Part shown: positions 22,886-31,700 of the stretch, one piece after another
How the letters are laid out: the number at the start of each line of letters is the position of its first letter
How positions within the stretch are numbered: position 1 is the stretch's first letter
Source of the DNA: a virus
Reading direction: 5' to 3' (one strand)
Length of the DNA: 64,000 bases
Virus record (IMG/VR): IMGVR_UViG_3300035070_002626
Coordinates: 62,001-126,000 of that record
Notes under the pieces: generated by a model
The model's database searches: none
What the model was told of the DNA's origin: nothing
What the model saw: only the letters and a program-made list of their open reading frames with translations
Program-made: the position numbers and the translations under genes

Positions 22886-23101
22886 TTATCCACCGGGCAC
22901 AAACCCCTTGGGACGATACCAAACTTTTTGTTCATGTATGCGTCCTAGGAGTTCTTGTATCTCTCTCATCTCCTCGTGGAGTTGTGTTGATACAGTGCCT
23001 TCGGCAATGGCTAGACCTCTACGACCGGCCTTTGCTCTTAGTGCCGATTCGATGATTTCAACGTCTCTTATAGTGAGTTCAAAGTTATTATTAGGTTTCA
23101 T
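22886..23101 (-). CDS. 71-aa helical protein, unknown
   Basis: LTIRDVEIIESALRAKAG and LHEEMREIQELLGRIHEQ form two amphipathic helices with a proline-rich tail (YRPKGFVPGG). Similar helix pairs occur in many marine bacterial and phage small proteins. No known function. Confidence 0.6.
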   Translation of the reverse strand: MKPNNNFELTIRDVEIIESALRAKAGRRGLAIAEGTVSTQLHEEMREIQELLGRIHEQKVWYRPKGFVPGG

Positions 23102-23105
23102 TTTG

Positions 23106-23339
23106 TTACGACCATTTCAACAACATTATTAAGTATTCTTGTTTGGTATAAGTTAGCGGCCAACTTGACCCTTTGATAGGAGGCTTCCCGGTGTCATCGT
23201 ATAGTATGTGCACAATGTGATACTTTTTTAGCCATATACGTTTCTTGCTAAATGTGCTGTACACTGGAAGCCAAGCAAATTTTTCTTCATGTTTTTCTTG
23301 ATCGGCTAGTTTTGTACCGTAGTATCCATGCCCCATCAT
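23106..23339 (-). CDS. 77-aa protein, unknown
   Basis: Two adjacent ATG codons (23339, 23336). Basic and aromatic (FSKKRIWLKKYHIVHILYD). Located between two other small genes with 4-5 base gaps. No family recognised. Confidence 0.5.
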   Translation of the reverse strand: MMGHGYYGTKLADQEKHEEKFAWLPVYSTFSKKRIWLKKYHIVHILYDDTGKPPIKGSSWPLTYTKQEYLIMLLKWS

Positions 23340-23343
23340 GTGT

Positions 23344-23553
23344 TTAAGTGTTTACTCCGTTGATAATATCACGTCTACCTTCTGGACCAATTTGACCGTC
23401 GAGCATGGTTTTTACTCTATCCAACATGACACACGCCATCATTAGTACGTCTTCTCGACTGTCGCACATTAAAATTTGTTGTTCAATTGGTGCACACAAT
23501 TCCAACATACGTGCGTGTATTTTATCATTATCCACCAATATATTCACCCACAA
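23344..23553 (-). CDS. Small helical protein, unknown; start uncertain
   Basis: The longest reading starts with TTG at 23553, overlapping the HAD gene by 26 bases; ATG 23508 (MLELCAPIEQQILMCDSRED) is a likely alternative. Helical with three cysteines. Same operon as the HAD-like gene upstream. Confidence 0.5.
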   Translation of the reverse strand: MWVNILVDNDKIHARMLELCAPIEQQILMCDSREDVLMMACVMLDRVKTMLDGQIGPEGRRDIINGVNT

Positions 23554-24136
23554 TATGTTTGTATATTTCTTTCCAGTTGACTACTTTCTTCATACCATCT
23601 GGCACAACTTCGTTCATGTTCCAACCGTGTTCGATTAAGATTGGACGCATACCTACTTTCTGTCCTGCAACTGCATTTGAAAATTTGTCTTCGATCCAGT
23701 AGTAACCGGTATCGCGGTATTTCTCGAGTGCTTGTTCTTTGTCTGCACCTGTGTCTAGACACTCTAGTACTGGAAATGCTGTTGGACCAAACAACTTGTC
23801 CAAGTTCATTTGGCGCAGCTTCTTGGCATTAGGATCAAGACTCATACTAGTAACACAATGGAACACATAACCATGTTCTTCGTGTAAACGTTTGACATAA
23901 TAACGTGCATCACGCAGTGCTGGCAAGAACGCCATTGCTGCACTTTCGTTGAATATCACAACTTGCTTAACAGCTTCTTCTAATGTAACACCAAACCGTT
24001 TACCGATGTTGTATTCTTTATTGCCATTTTCAATTTCAGTGTAGCCATGTTGTGTCATCCAAGCACAAAATGCGTACTCCCAATTCAACAAAACGCCATC
24101 GCAGTCTGTTACAATAATTTTTTCATGGTTGGTCAA
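23528..24136 (-). CDS. HAD-superfamily hydrolase with helical cap
   Basis: 202 residues starting with TTG at 24136, with AGGAG ten bases upstream. Motif I VTDCDGVLLNW (D11, D13), motif II HCVTSMS, and motif III WIEDKFSNAVAGQ. A helical cap insert sits between motifs I and II (IENGNKEYNIGKRFGVTLEE). Typical of phage HAD hydrolases, possibly nucleotide-directed. First gene of the 24136-22886 unit under an early promoter. Confidence 0.8.
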   Translation of the reverse strand: MTNHEKIIVTDCDGVLLNWEYAFCAWMTQHGYTEIENGNKEYNIGKRFGVTLEEAVKQVVIFNESAAMAFLPALRDARYYVKRLHEEHGYVFHCVTSMSLDPNAKKLRQMNLDKLFGPTAFPVLECLDTGADKEQALEKYRDTGYYWIEDKFSNAVAGQKVGMRPILIEHGWNMNEVVPDGMKKVVNWKEIYKHIVGEYIGG

Positions 24137-24167
24137 CTAATATGCTCCTATATTATTATTACGCTTT

Positions 24168-24196
24168 AATATAGCACAGGAAATAAAATAAGTCAA
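24168..24196 (-). promoter_or_regulatory. Early sigma70 promoter TTGACT-17-TATATT
   Basis: -35 at 24191-24196, -10 at 24168-24173, GG before the -35. Upstream of the HAD-like gene. Confidence 0.65.
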
Positions 24197-24199
24197 CCG

Positions 24200-24289
24200 T
24201 TATATTATACCTATCCAATGTGTACAATCGTCGCAAGGGTCGTCGATCCATGTGGTTTGCCACTGGTGAATATCATCTAAGTCTTCCAT
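24200..24289 (-). CDS. Possible 29-aa acidic Trp-rich peptide
   Basis: ATG 24289 about 20 bases after the clamp-loader stop, ending within the spacing before the next promoter. The peptide (MEDLDDIHQWQTTWIDDPCD then DCTHW) has a CxxC pair. Weak ribosome site; tentative. Confidence 0.3.
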   Translation of the reverse strand: MEDLDDIHQWQTTWIDDPCDDCTHWIGII

Positions 24290-24309
24290 TGATTACTTAT
24301 CAAAGAAAA

Positions 24310-25230
24310 CTATGAAATCTGCGCTAGTTCTACCATTGTTGCACTCAAATTAATTTCAGGATCTGCGACAAAACTATGGTTAACCAAGCCATTCTTGATA
24401 ATCACAATAGCACTATCTTGCCCTTGTACACTGTCGCTAAACAGTTCTAAATTGTCGTACATCCAACGGAATACATCTTCCATTTCTTCTGCTCGTACTG
24501 TGCTGCACATCAGCTTTCGTGCTTCGTGTATCTTACCTGCTTTAAACAATTCCACAGCATTAATACGCCACTCCTTAGTTGTGCCTTCATCGCCATTGGG
24601 ACTTGTAAGTTTACCATCCGAGCTGTTCATTTGACAAACGTTTAAGCACTTGCGCAAATCTGGATATGTGCTTCTCACATAAGTGTCCAGCGTGTCAAGA
24701 TCAAATTCAACGTCCTCTGTTACTAATACAGTTGCAACACGGGCAGTAAATTCAGTTAAATCTACTTTTTCAATGTGAAATCCTTGGCAACGACTATGTA
24801 GTGCCGGAATAACTCTGTTGGGATAGTTACAAGTTAAGATGAACCTTGCGCTTGCATGATATGTTTCCATTACGCCACGCAGTGCTGCTTGGCCATTTGG
24901 CGAAATATAATCAGCTTCATCTAACAACACTACTTTAAAGTCACCAAACGGCATAGTCTGTACAAATCCAGTGATCTTGTCTCGGATGGTATCAATACTG
25001 TTTTCGCGACTAGCGTTGATTTCTAGCACATCATACTCGTTAACATCTAGTTGGGCAATTAAGATCTTTGCTAATGTAGTTTTGCCAACACCTGGCGCAC
25101 CTGAAAACAGCAAATGCGGAATAGCTCCATCTTTGATCCAACTTTTCACTTGTGCTTTTTGGTCGTTGTCTCGGAACACATAGCCGTCAACATCTGCTGG
25201 CCGGTACTTTTCAGTCCATAGTTGCTTCAT
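24310..25230 (-). CDS. 44: Sliding-clamp loader large subunit (T4 gp44/RFC-like)
   Basis: 306 residues. AAA+ ATPase: MKQLWTEKYRPADVDGYVF box, Walker A GAPGVGKT (44-51), Walker B VVLLDEAD, sensor 1 ILTCN, and the SRC motif (LHSRCQGF) carrying the arginine finger. It would load the gp45-type clamp for the phage polymerase with gp62. ATG 25230 overlaps the stop of a small upstream gene as ATGA. Early promoter at 25347. Confidence 0.92.
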   Translation of the reverse strand: MKQLWTEKYRPADVDGYVFRDNDQKAQVKSWIKDGAIPHLLFSGAPGVGKTTLAKILIAQLDVNEYDVLEINASRENSIDTIRDKITGFVQTMPFGDFKVVLLDEADYISPNGQAALRGVMETYHASARFILTCNYPNRVIPALHSRCQGFHIEKVDLTEFTARVATVLVTEDVEFDLDTLDTYVRSTYPDLRKCLNVCQMNSSDGKLTSPNGDEGTTKEWRINAVELFKAGKIHEARKLMCSTVRAEEMEDVFRWMYDNLELFSDSVQGQDSAIVIIKNGLVNHSFVADPEINLSATMVELAQIS

Positions 25231-25340
25231 TTATAATTTCCATCTATGTCATAATGATTGTTGTTATAATAGGCCCATGCCAAACTGTTCCACCAAGGGT
25301 GTCCTTGCTTTCTTAGTTTGCGATACCATGCCCAATACAT
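25227..25340 (-). CDS. 37-aa aromatic basic peptide
   Basis: MYWAWYRKLRKQGHPWWNSL, then AWAYYNNNHYDIDGNYK; the TGA overlaps the clamp-loader ATG (ATGA), suggesting translational coupling. The early promoter's predicted +1 falls on or beside this ATG, so it would be leaderless. Similar short WYR/H..WW peptides precede replication genes in other phages. Confidence 0.5.
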   Translation of the reverse strand: MYWAWYRKLRKQGHPWWNSLAWAYYNNNHYDIDGNYK

Positions 25341-25346
25341 ATCTAT

Positions 25347-25375
25347 AGTATACACGACTATATTTGATTTGTAAA
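25347..25375 (-). promoter_or_regulatory. Early promoter TTTACA-17-TATACT
   Basis: -35 at 25370-25375, -10 at 25347-25352. Drives the small peptide and the clamp loader. Its start site is predicted near 25340, the A of the ATG. Confidence 0.6.
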
Positions 25376-25383
25376 GAAGTTAA

Positions 25384-25797
25384 TTAGCCTTTGTAGAATT
25401 TACTTGATTCAGGCATTGCATTTTCGGCAATGCTAGTAGCCATACTTTGAGTATCATCTTTTGGTTTTTCGTTGCTAACTAGTAGCATATCTTTGGGGTC
25501 AACCTTGCGGATTGTAGTTTGTTCTCCGTTAGCGTCCTCAATTAGATACCCACGACTCCAGCGCCCGTGGTCTACCATAATCCATTGTCCTTCTTCAACA
25601 TCAAGTTGCTTTGGGCCAACTGCGTAAATTTTCCCCCAACGTGGGCGGATGCCGTAACCTTTGCCATCATCATTGATTAGGATCAACCCGCCGCTTAGAC
25701 TACGTTCACCGAACTCCATTTCTTCTACTAGGACATCGTCGTGTAGTGCTTTAATTTTTTGGGCGACCTTGATTGCGTTAATATTTTGAGTGGCCAT
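25384..25797 (-). CDS. 31: GroES/T4 gp31-like co-chaperonin
   Basis: 137 residues. Residues about 15-95 fit the Cpn10 fold: IKALHDDVLVEEMEFGER, a flexible mobile loop RSLSGGLIL, GKIYAVGPKQLDVEEGQW (dome and hinge) and WIMVDHGRWSRGYLI. The C-terminal 40 residues are polar and extra. T4 gp31 replaces GroES in folding the major capsid protein; this likely does the same with host GroEL. Overlaps the upstream gene by one base. Confidence 0.85.
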   Translation of the reverse strand: MATQNINAIKVAQKIKALHDDVLVEEMEFGERSLSGGLILINDDGKGYGIRPRWGKIYAVGPKQLDVEEGQWIMVDHGRWSRGYLIEDANGEQTTIRKVDPKDMLLVSNEKPKDDTQSMATSIAENAMPESSKFYKG

Positions 25798-26417
25798 TAT
25801 ATTTTCCTTACTCCGGCTTTTTCTTGTGCAAGTTGACGTGGGGTTTTTGCTTGTTCTTGTTTAATAGATCTTGCACGTGCAATAGCATCTGCAAGTCCTC
25901 GAGGTGCAACCGGTGCAGGCTCAGCTTCTGCTACTGGTTCTGGCGTATCAACAGTTTCCTTAACTTCTATGTCAAGTACTGTTGGCGATACTTCCCTAAT
26001 CTTTGGTTCGGCTTTTTTAGCTGCTGGTTTTTTAGCTGCTGGTTTTTTAGCTGCTGGTTTTTTCTTGGTACTTGCTTTGGCTACTTTTGTAGCCTCTTTT
26101 TCGGCACTGCTTTTACGTGGTTTTGCTGTCTTTGCTGTTACAGGCACTTCTTCATTGACCACTGGATCAGGAACCAAGTCAGCAGCCGCTCGACGACTTG
26201 CAACCGGTAAATCATCAACAGGGCCAATTTGTTTATTATATTGCCTATTGGTTTGTTTTACTTTGCTATCAACAACTCCGCCGCGATTATCGATTCGATC
26301 TCCACGAGCATTTACACCCATGTTACCAACTGCTCTGGTGTTTTCGTTTTGCAATAACAAAGCACCTAAATCTACTGCCTTGCCTTGCGATGACCTGTAT
26401 GTACGTTTTCCTGCCAT
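25797..26417 (-). CDS. Basic KKPAA-repeat protein, putative virion/core protein
   Basis: 206 residues. The conserved N-terminus MAGKRTYRSSQGKAVDLGAL then LLQNENTRAVGN is found in many T4-like marine phages. The middle has tandem KKPAA repeats (encoded by a 15-bp DNA repeat at 26013-26057) and the end is Ala/Glu/Pro-rich. Such Lys/Ala repeats resemble H1-like histone tails or prohead core proteins. Preceded by TAGGAG and a late box (26443), so expressed late. Confidence 0.75.
   Translation of the reverse strand: MAGKRTYRSSQGKAVDLGALLLQNENTRAVGNMGVNARGDRIDNRGGVVDSKVKQTNRQYNKQIGPVDDLPVASRRAAADLVPDPVVNEEVPVTAKTAKPRKSSAEKEATKVAKASTKKKPAAKKPAAKKPAAKKAEPKIREVSPTVLDIEVKETVDTPEPVAEAEPAPVAPRGLADAIARARSIKQEQAKTPRQLAQEKAGVRKI
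26013..26057. repeat. Three tandem 15-bp repeats (TTTTTTAGCTGCTGG on plus)
   Basis: Perfect units at 26013, 26028 and 26043. On the coding (minus) strand they encode (KPAAK)n. Slippage could change the copy number without shifting frame. Confidence 0.85.
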
Positions 26418-26442
26418 TGGTGGCTCCTATTAACTACGTATA

Positions 26443-26450
26443 TATTTATC
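26443..26450 (-). promoter_or_regulatory. Late promoter box GATAAATA
   Basis: GATAAATA 25 nt before ATG 26417; predicted +1 near 26437 leaves a 20-nt leader with AGGAG. Lies over the stop of the upstream gene. Confidence 0.55.
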
Positions 26451-26928
26451 TTAGAAATTCTTCAGGCGACAAATCATAGTACATACTGTTGACTCTATGC
26501 ACACCTAATAGGTATAGAACATAGCTAGCAACACTGGATCCACGGCCGACGCCCCATATGATATTATTGTCTTTTAATGTATCAACAAGATACTTGAGAT
26601 ATTTTAACAAATTAAACAAGTCACGTTCTTGATACAGCAATAATTCATGCCCAACTCTTTGTAACTCTTCGGGTGTTTTACAACACTCAATAACATGTTT
26701 TGCAATGTCTAAGTCGTGGTATTCATCTGGCATTAGCCATTTTTGTTGATTTGCACGATCGTATTCTTCAACGGTAATAGAGTTGTCAGTTGCATTTACA
26801 AACTCAACATCATCAGGATGATCCACAGTGTGGTCCACAGTAATACCTGAGATGTTTTGTTCACTCATAACAAGATCTACTACATCATCGATGTTATATA
26901 CCAGTTCACCAAATTTATTTTTTATCAT
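26446..26928 (-). CDS. DnaE-like fragment lacking catalytic aspartates
   Basis: 160 residues. The C-terminal segment WGVGRGSSVASYVLYLLGV, then YYDLSPEEFLR, matches the palm entry of bacterial DNA polymerase III alpha (GPGRGSGAGSLVAYALGI...YDLLFERFLNP). In DnaE the catalytic PDIDIDF follows this, but here the protein stops at EEFLR. So it has the GRGS phosphate-binding element but no polymerase catalytic triad. Known from T4-like marine phages as small DnaE-like proteins; role unknown. Confidence 0.75.
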   Translation of the reverse strand: MIKNKFGELVYNIDDVVDLVMSEQNISGITVDHTVDHPDDVEFVNATDNSITVEEYDRANQQKWLMPDEYHDLDIAKHVIECCKTPEELQRVGHELLLYQERDLFNLLKYLKYLVDTLKDNNIIWGVGRGSSVASYVLYLLGVHRVNSMYYDLSPEEFLR

Positions 26929-27568
26929 TGGGTTTAAATTCTACAACATTTTCGTTTGAAGGTGCAAGGTGTGTTACTTCTAGTACTTCGCCTTCGAATT
27001 CAATTTCGAACTCGTCGTCATCTTCATAATCTTCTTCTTCGTCTTCCCACTCCAGACCAAGTTTCTTCCATGTGGGTACCTTGAGGGTAACAACTTTGCT
27101 GTTAACTCCTAACGAGTGGCAGCTAGGATCATCATTATGCCACCAACCCTCATATTCACTCAGAGGCGATTCCTCTTCCTCGTTGTGTAAATAATTAACA
27201 CCGCCAACATCGCTGTGTATGTTAACATCGAGAATTTGTACAACAGGATCGACTACATTGTTTAATTTGTGGAATATCGAAAGACCAACTACTTGATCAA
27301 TTGGGTTTGTTGGGAATGTAATGCACTTAAAACCTGCTGTCTCTAATAATTCTTTTGCTTCTGTTTCTTTTTCGTTGATTAAAATGCTACTGTCAAATTC
27401 ATCATTTGCTATATACCTAATTCGTTCTACTGCAATATTATGGTCAAAAGAACTGTTGGTCATTGTCATCATCTGTATATCCACATAGTACCGATTCATT
27501 ACAATCCCGTGTGGTGTGTGTATGCCTGCATAAAATTGCGGACTAAGGCTTAAACGTGAGTAACTCAT
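26915..27568 (-). CDS. Phage-conserved protein with acidic linker
   Basis: 217 residues from ATG 27568 with GAGG 13 bases upstream. N-terminus MSYSRLSLSPQFYAGIHTPH, then a PIDQVVGLSIFHKLNNVVD core and a very acidic stretch (WEDEEEDYEDDDEFEIEFEG). Co-occurs with the DnaE-like gene downstream (14-base overlap) in marine myoviruses. Function unknown. Confidence 0.65.
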   Translation of the reverse strand: MSYSRLSLSPQFYAGIHTPHGIVMNRYYVDIQMMTMTNSSFDHNIAVERIRYIANDEFDSSILINEKETEAKELLETAGFKCITFPTNPIDQVVGLSIFHKLNNVVDPVVQILDVNIHSDVGGVNYLHNEEEESPLSEYEGWWHNDDPSCHSLGVNSKVVTLKVPTWKKLGLEWEDEEEDYEDDDEFEIEFEGEVLEVTHLAPSNENVVEFKPNDKK

Positions 27569-27789
27569 GATATATCTATTTTATCCTCAAAATTATTGTC
27601 AGGGTTCTGTTTTGTTTGTTTTTGTATTAGTTTGTTTCGATAGGTTTCAATCGCCATGCCAATTTGGTTGGTTAATTGGAAATTTCCCATGCTTGAACTA
27701 GCATAATATTTTTTGTTTAGTTCGGTAATTTTTTCAATTAACTCTGCTTCGGTTAGATGATCAATATTACTAATTAATGGATGTTCCAT
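27565..27789 (-). CDS. 74-aa helical protein conserved in cyanophage-type viruses
   Basis: LTEAELIEKITELNKKYYAS then GNFQLTNQIGMAIETYRNKL: a helical pair typical of a small T4-like cyanophage family. Starts behind GAGGAG and an early promoter (27810). Overlaps the next gene by 4 bases. Confidence 0.7.
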   Translation of the reverse strand: MEHPLISNIDHLTEAELIEKITELNKKYYASSSMGNFQLTNQIGMAIETYRNKLIQKQTKQNPDNNFEDKIDIS

Positions 27790-27809
27790 TGAAAACTCCT
27801 CTACACTTA

Positions 27810-27838
27810 ATTATAGCGCAGAGGAGTTGATATGTCAA
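27810..27838 (-). promoter_or_regulatory. Early sigma70 promoter TTGACA-17-TATAAT
   Basis: Exact consensus: -35 at 27833-27838, -10 at 27810-27815. Heads the 27789-26446 operon. Confidence 0.8.
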
Positions 27839-27853
27839 TTAATTGTTTGCCTA

Positions 27854-28762
27854 TTAGGCAAATGTTACGCCATTGATTCCAACTGCAAACCATTTGTCGT
27901 TTACATATTGCAAGGTGCATGCGTCACCAACATCATTAAATGTAATTGTGCCGTCGCCACTTGCTTTCCAACCGCAGTTAGTAACAGTTACTACCATATC
28001 GCCGCTGTCGGCTACCATCATAAGTGTTTTAATTTGGCCTTCGACACCAGCTGCAAGAGTTGCTGTTTCTGCACCACCTGTTGAGAAATAACTTGCAGTT
28101 ACTGCCAAACTAATTGCTGCTGCATCTGCTACGTCTTCGTTACCTGCTAAAATTAACGGGTTCATAAGTCTGTTGCGTGGGCGTGTTAGTTCACTTAGGT
28201 AAATTGTTGTACCACCATCATCTGTGTGGAACTCGAACTCATATGTGCCAGTTTCAGCGAATGTAATAACATTCGAACTAATTCCCTGGATGCCTGCTAC
28301 GCTTTGTGCTGAACCAGCTGAACCAACGGCTGCCGGAAGTGTTACGGTGTGTGCAACATTGGCAACAGTAATTCGTACATTAAACCAACTTGCATTACCG
28401 CTTGCTGGGATGTTAGTAAATGCTAATGAAATGCTGCCACTGGTTGTAACAGTATACCATTGTCCTGCGCTATAATCAATGGTTGCTGTACCAGTTGTTG
28501 CAGGTAATGCAATACGAGTGCCACGGAATGCTTGTGTCTTCATATTTTCTACTAGCGCACCGGCCATGTCGTTGTCTAGTGTAGTGCCTGTTAGTGCACT
28601 TTTGAAGATACCTTTTGCTTGTAAATCATCAATTTCAGTCTCTGCATATTCAAAGTTTGTTTTGATGTTTGTAAAGTTATCACGAAAGCCCTGACTGTCG
28701 TTATCCTGCCCAGCAATAGGGTAGGTGGTATCTATATTGTTGGGATTGATATTGCTTGTCAT
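27854..28762 (-). CDS. Virion fibre-type structural protein
   Basis: 302 residues. The N-terminus MTSNINPNNIDTTYPIAGQD then SQGFRDNFTNIKTNF is a conserved virion-attachment motif of T4-like cyanophage fibre proteins. The rest is Thr/Ala/Gly/Val-rich beta, with EFEFHTDDGGTTIYLSEL at mid-length. ATG 28762 with AAGAAGAG. Last gene of the fibre block transcribed from 36312. Confidence 0.75.
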   Translation of the reverse strand: MTSNINPNNIDTTYPIAGQDNDSQGFRDNFTNIKTNFEYAETEIDDLQAKGIFKSALTGTTLDNDMAGALVENMKTQAFRGTRIALPATTGTATIDYSAGQWYTVTTSGSISLAFTNIPASGNASWFNVRITVANVAHTVTLPAAVGSAGSAQSVAGIQGISSNVITFAETGTYEFEFHTDDGGTTIYLSELTRPRNRLMNPLILAGNEDVADAAAISLAVTASYFSTGGAETATLAAGVEGQIKTLMMVADSGDMVVTVTNCGWKASGDGTITFNDVGDACTLQYVNDKWFAVGINGVTFA

Positions 28763-28772
28763 TTTTCTCTTC

Positions 28773-31700
28773 TTATCCTAAAATAGTTGTCTTCGGAAAT
28801 ACAAGATATTTATCGTATTTGTCCGTCTTACCGTACATATCTACGGGTGTAGTAAACCTCAAACTATTGCCATCGAATGTGGTTGCATTGTTAACTGCAC
28901 TAGTTGCAACATAACCTGCTTCTCCCTGATCGTTGTCTTGGAAGATGCTATTCAATGTAGCAAAGTTTGGTTTGCTCAGTACAGGTGCAAAGTACTTCTC
29001 AAACAGTGCATGCCCTAATGGGTTGTTTGCTAATATGCCAGATGGTGTTCTCATTAGATCGTTCCATTCCGGTGCTAGACTTTCGCCAGCCCAAAAAACA
29101 CTCATCTCCCACATGCCCCAATTTAGCAAATACATGTACTCTTTCATTAGTACACCTGCTTCCTGTGGGTCGTACGGGTCACTTGCGCCAGCATCATACA
29201 TACCATTGTCAATTGCTTGTTCCATTGCTTTAAATAACTCAGTGCCTGTGTATGTTCCTGGGTTATTTTCACTGTCCCAGTTGAGTTCAGTAACTGATCC
29301 TTGAACACCGCCACGTACACCATATAGATGTATTGTATGCATAATGTGTTCAAACACTTCTTCAATGTCTTTAGTTCCAGTGCCGTTCCAGCCGTTGTTG
29401 TTTTTATACCATACCATGTCGTTAACTGCATGCTGGTCTAAAAAATCTGTGTAACCAGCATAAGATGCTGCACCTATATCGGTTAGCCAGTTTGGAGAAT
29501 AAGAACTGCCGCCGCCATACCCAATTCGTTGTGCAGTTTGGTAGCCAGCATGCCAAGTTCCAGCTGCACCATTTAGTGTGCGGATCATTTGTTGTTGTGC
29601 TGTAGTATTGATTCCCGTTGCATCTTTGTCCATTAACAGTTGATAACTTCTACCAACCTTTTTGACCCAGGCATCAGGTACAGCCTCTTGCCCGCCAACT
29701 GCTCCTGCTGCAACAACTAGTATGCCGTTAACCGTTAAGCTTCTGTCAAAGATTTCACTATTAGTAGCGTCAGCAACCAACGATGTTGAAACATACAAAC
29801 CACTTATATTAAATTCAACATCAAACGTAGTGCCAAGTGGCGGTGATGGGTTCCATGCTCCACCGTCTGTTGAATCTTCGTTTGGTATCCAGTTTGCAGT
29901 AAGTTGGTTGTCTAGTATATATCTATCACTGATAAAGTCCACGCGATTTAGTATTTCACCAAACTGTGTGCGTATGTTATAACTAATTCTATCACTTTCA
30001 CCTGGATTGGTATAACAAATCACCCACGCTTTAGTAAAGCCTAATACTCTACCATCTGTTTGTTTTGTGGTCATCCACAATGGCAACACTGTGTTTTCTT
30101 GTCCAACAACATCGACAACTTGATTTCGCATGTTAACCAAACTATTCGGATACACAGTGCTAATGGTTTGATCAACTTCGCCTGTGGTTGGGTCGTATAC
30201 AAAAGAACTGTAATACAATATCAAGTTGTCAAAGTGTTGATCAATTGGCGCATAATAATTAGTTGGCCCAACAGGAAACTCACACTGATTCTCCACACCA
30301 TCTTCGTTTTTATTATTGTATGGATTCTGGGGATGTCTAAGTGCATACGAGTAACAACAACAGATTGAATGATTCTTTGATATGTCTTTTTTACCATTAG
30401 AGTCTGTATACAATGTATCAAACAAAACTTCTTGAGCAACTGGAATAAATCCCAATAATGGCCCAGGAAGTGTTGGTACGAGATCATTTTTATTTGTAAG
30501 CCTGTAAAAGTTATTGCCCAGCGTGTTACCGTCTTTGTCTTCAAGAGCATTAAAGTAATCAGCGTATATTTGGTTACCCACTGTTGGTGATGCGCTCACA
30601 TAACCTTCGACGCGGTTAAATTTGTTCAAACTTTGAGCATAGTTGGCAATCAATGTACTGATCGAACTTCCAAGACTGTGTCCTCCAATTTTGATTTTTG
30701 TTTTAGTGGTGTCGTTTAACACAGTGTACAAACTCTTACCTGGAACATCTGCTGCTCGAACTTCAAGAGGGTCAGGACCAAGACCTTTGTATGCCATAGT
30801 AAATCCATTTTGTGTTTTACCTTTACCAAAGCCGGCAATTGGATTTATAACTTTTCCACTCATAAAGTCTAACGTAAAATCATATGAAGTTTGTGTGCCA
30901 CGCATTGTGATGTATGCAGTATCACCTACTTCTATTAAAAAGCCAAACGGTGCAACACTGCGAACTACCTTAGGCGGATCTAGTTTTTGACCATTGGGAT
31001 CCTTGTTGATGGTTACTGTATAGTCACACCATATAATATCATCTGCTGTGAGTGCTTCGAGTGCTGACCTAAATTTCTCATATCGTAACGGTTCGTTGAT
31101 GTTTACCGGACATTGGTTACTTGGTGCTGGAGTAAAAGTATCGTTTGCTTTAGGATTTGGAATATATTTGTTACCATCCCAACGTTCTGCAGGATCTCCT
31201 GGTTGTCCTTGCCCAACCCAATCTCTAGCTAGTTGACTCATGACATTGGTTAGAAGGTTTAGATCTCTTGCTTCTTCTAAATATGCTTCGCTTACTTGAT
31301 TAAGTGCAGTTACATTCGGATCTCCAATGCTGCCATTGCTAAAGTTTTCATCAACTAATTCTCGAGCTTCGGTGGCTGCTTGATTCGGCACTGTAACAGG
31401 ATACGGCAGATTAATACTTTGCGGCGGCGATTCTCCGAGTTTGTTTACGCCAGTGTCAATTACGTCACTGTACACAACTTCGTATGCAACTGTTCCGTCA
31501 CTGTTTAATGCTTGTGCTGTTTTTATGTTGCCAAGTATTAACTTCTTTCGAAAGTGATTTTTGCTCAGTGCAACCAAATATTCGTCAAGTGTAGCAGTAT
31601 CCAAGCTATATGCATGTGTGTAAGTTACATTTTTTGCAATACCAAAATATGGGTCATCGGCTCTATACACTCTACTAGGCGGAATGATATCAGTATCTTG

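Noticed and set aside
26013-26057. CRISPR-like short repeats
   Set aside because: They are in-frame 15-bp tandem repeats encoding KPAAK, without spacers.
26446-26928. Functional DNA polymerase
   Set aside because: Only 160 residues and no catalytic aspartate motif.
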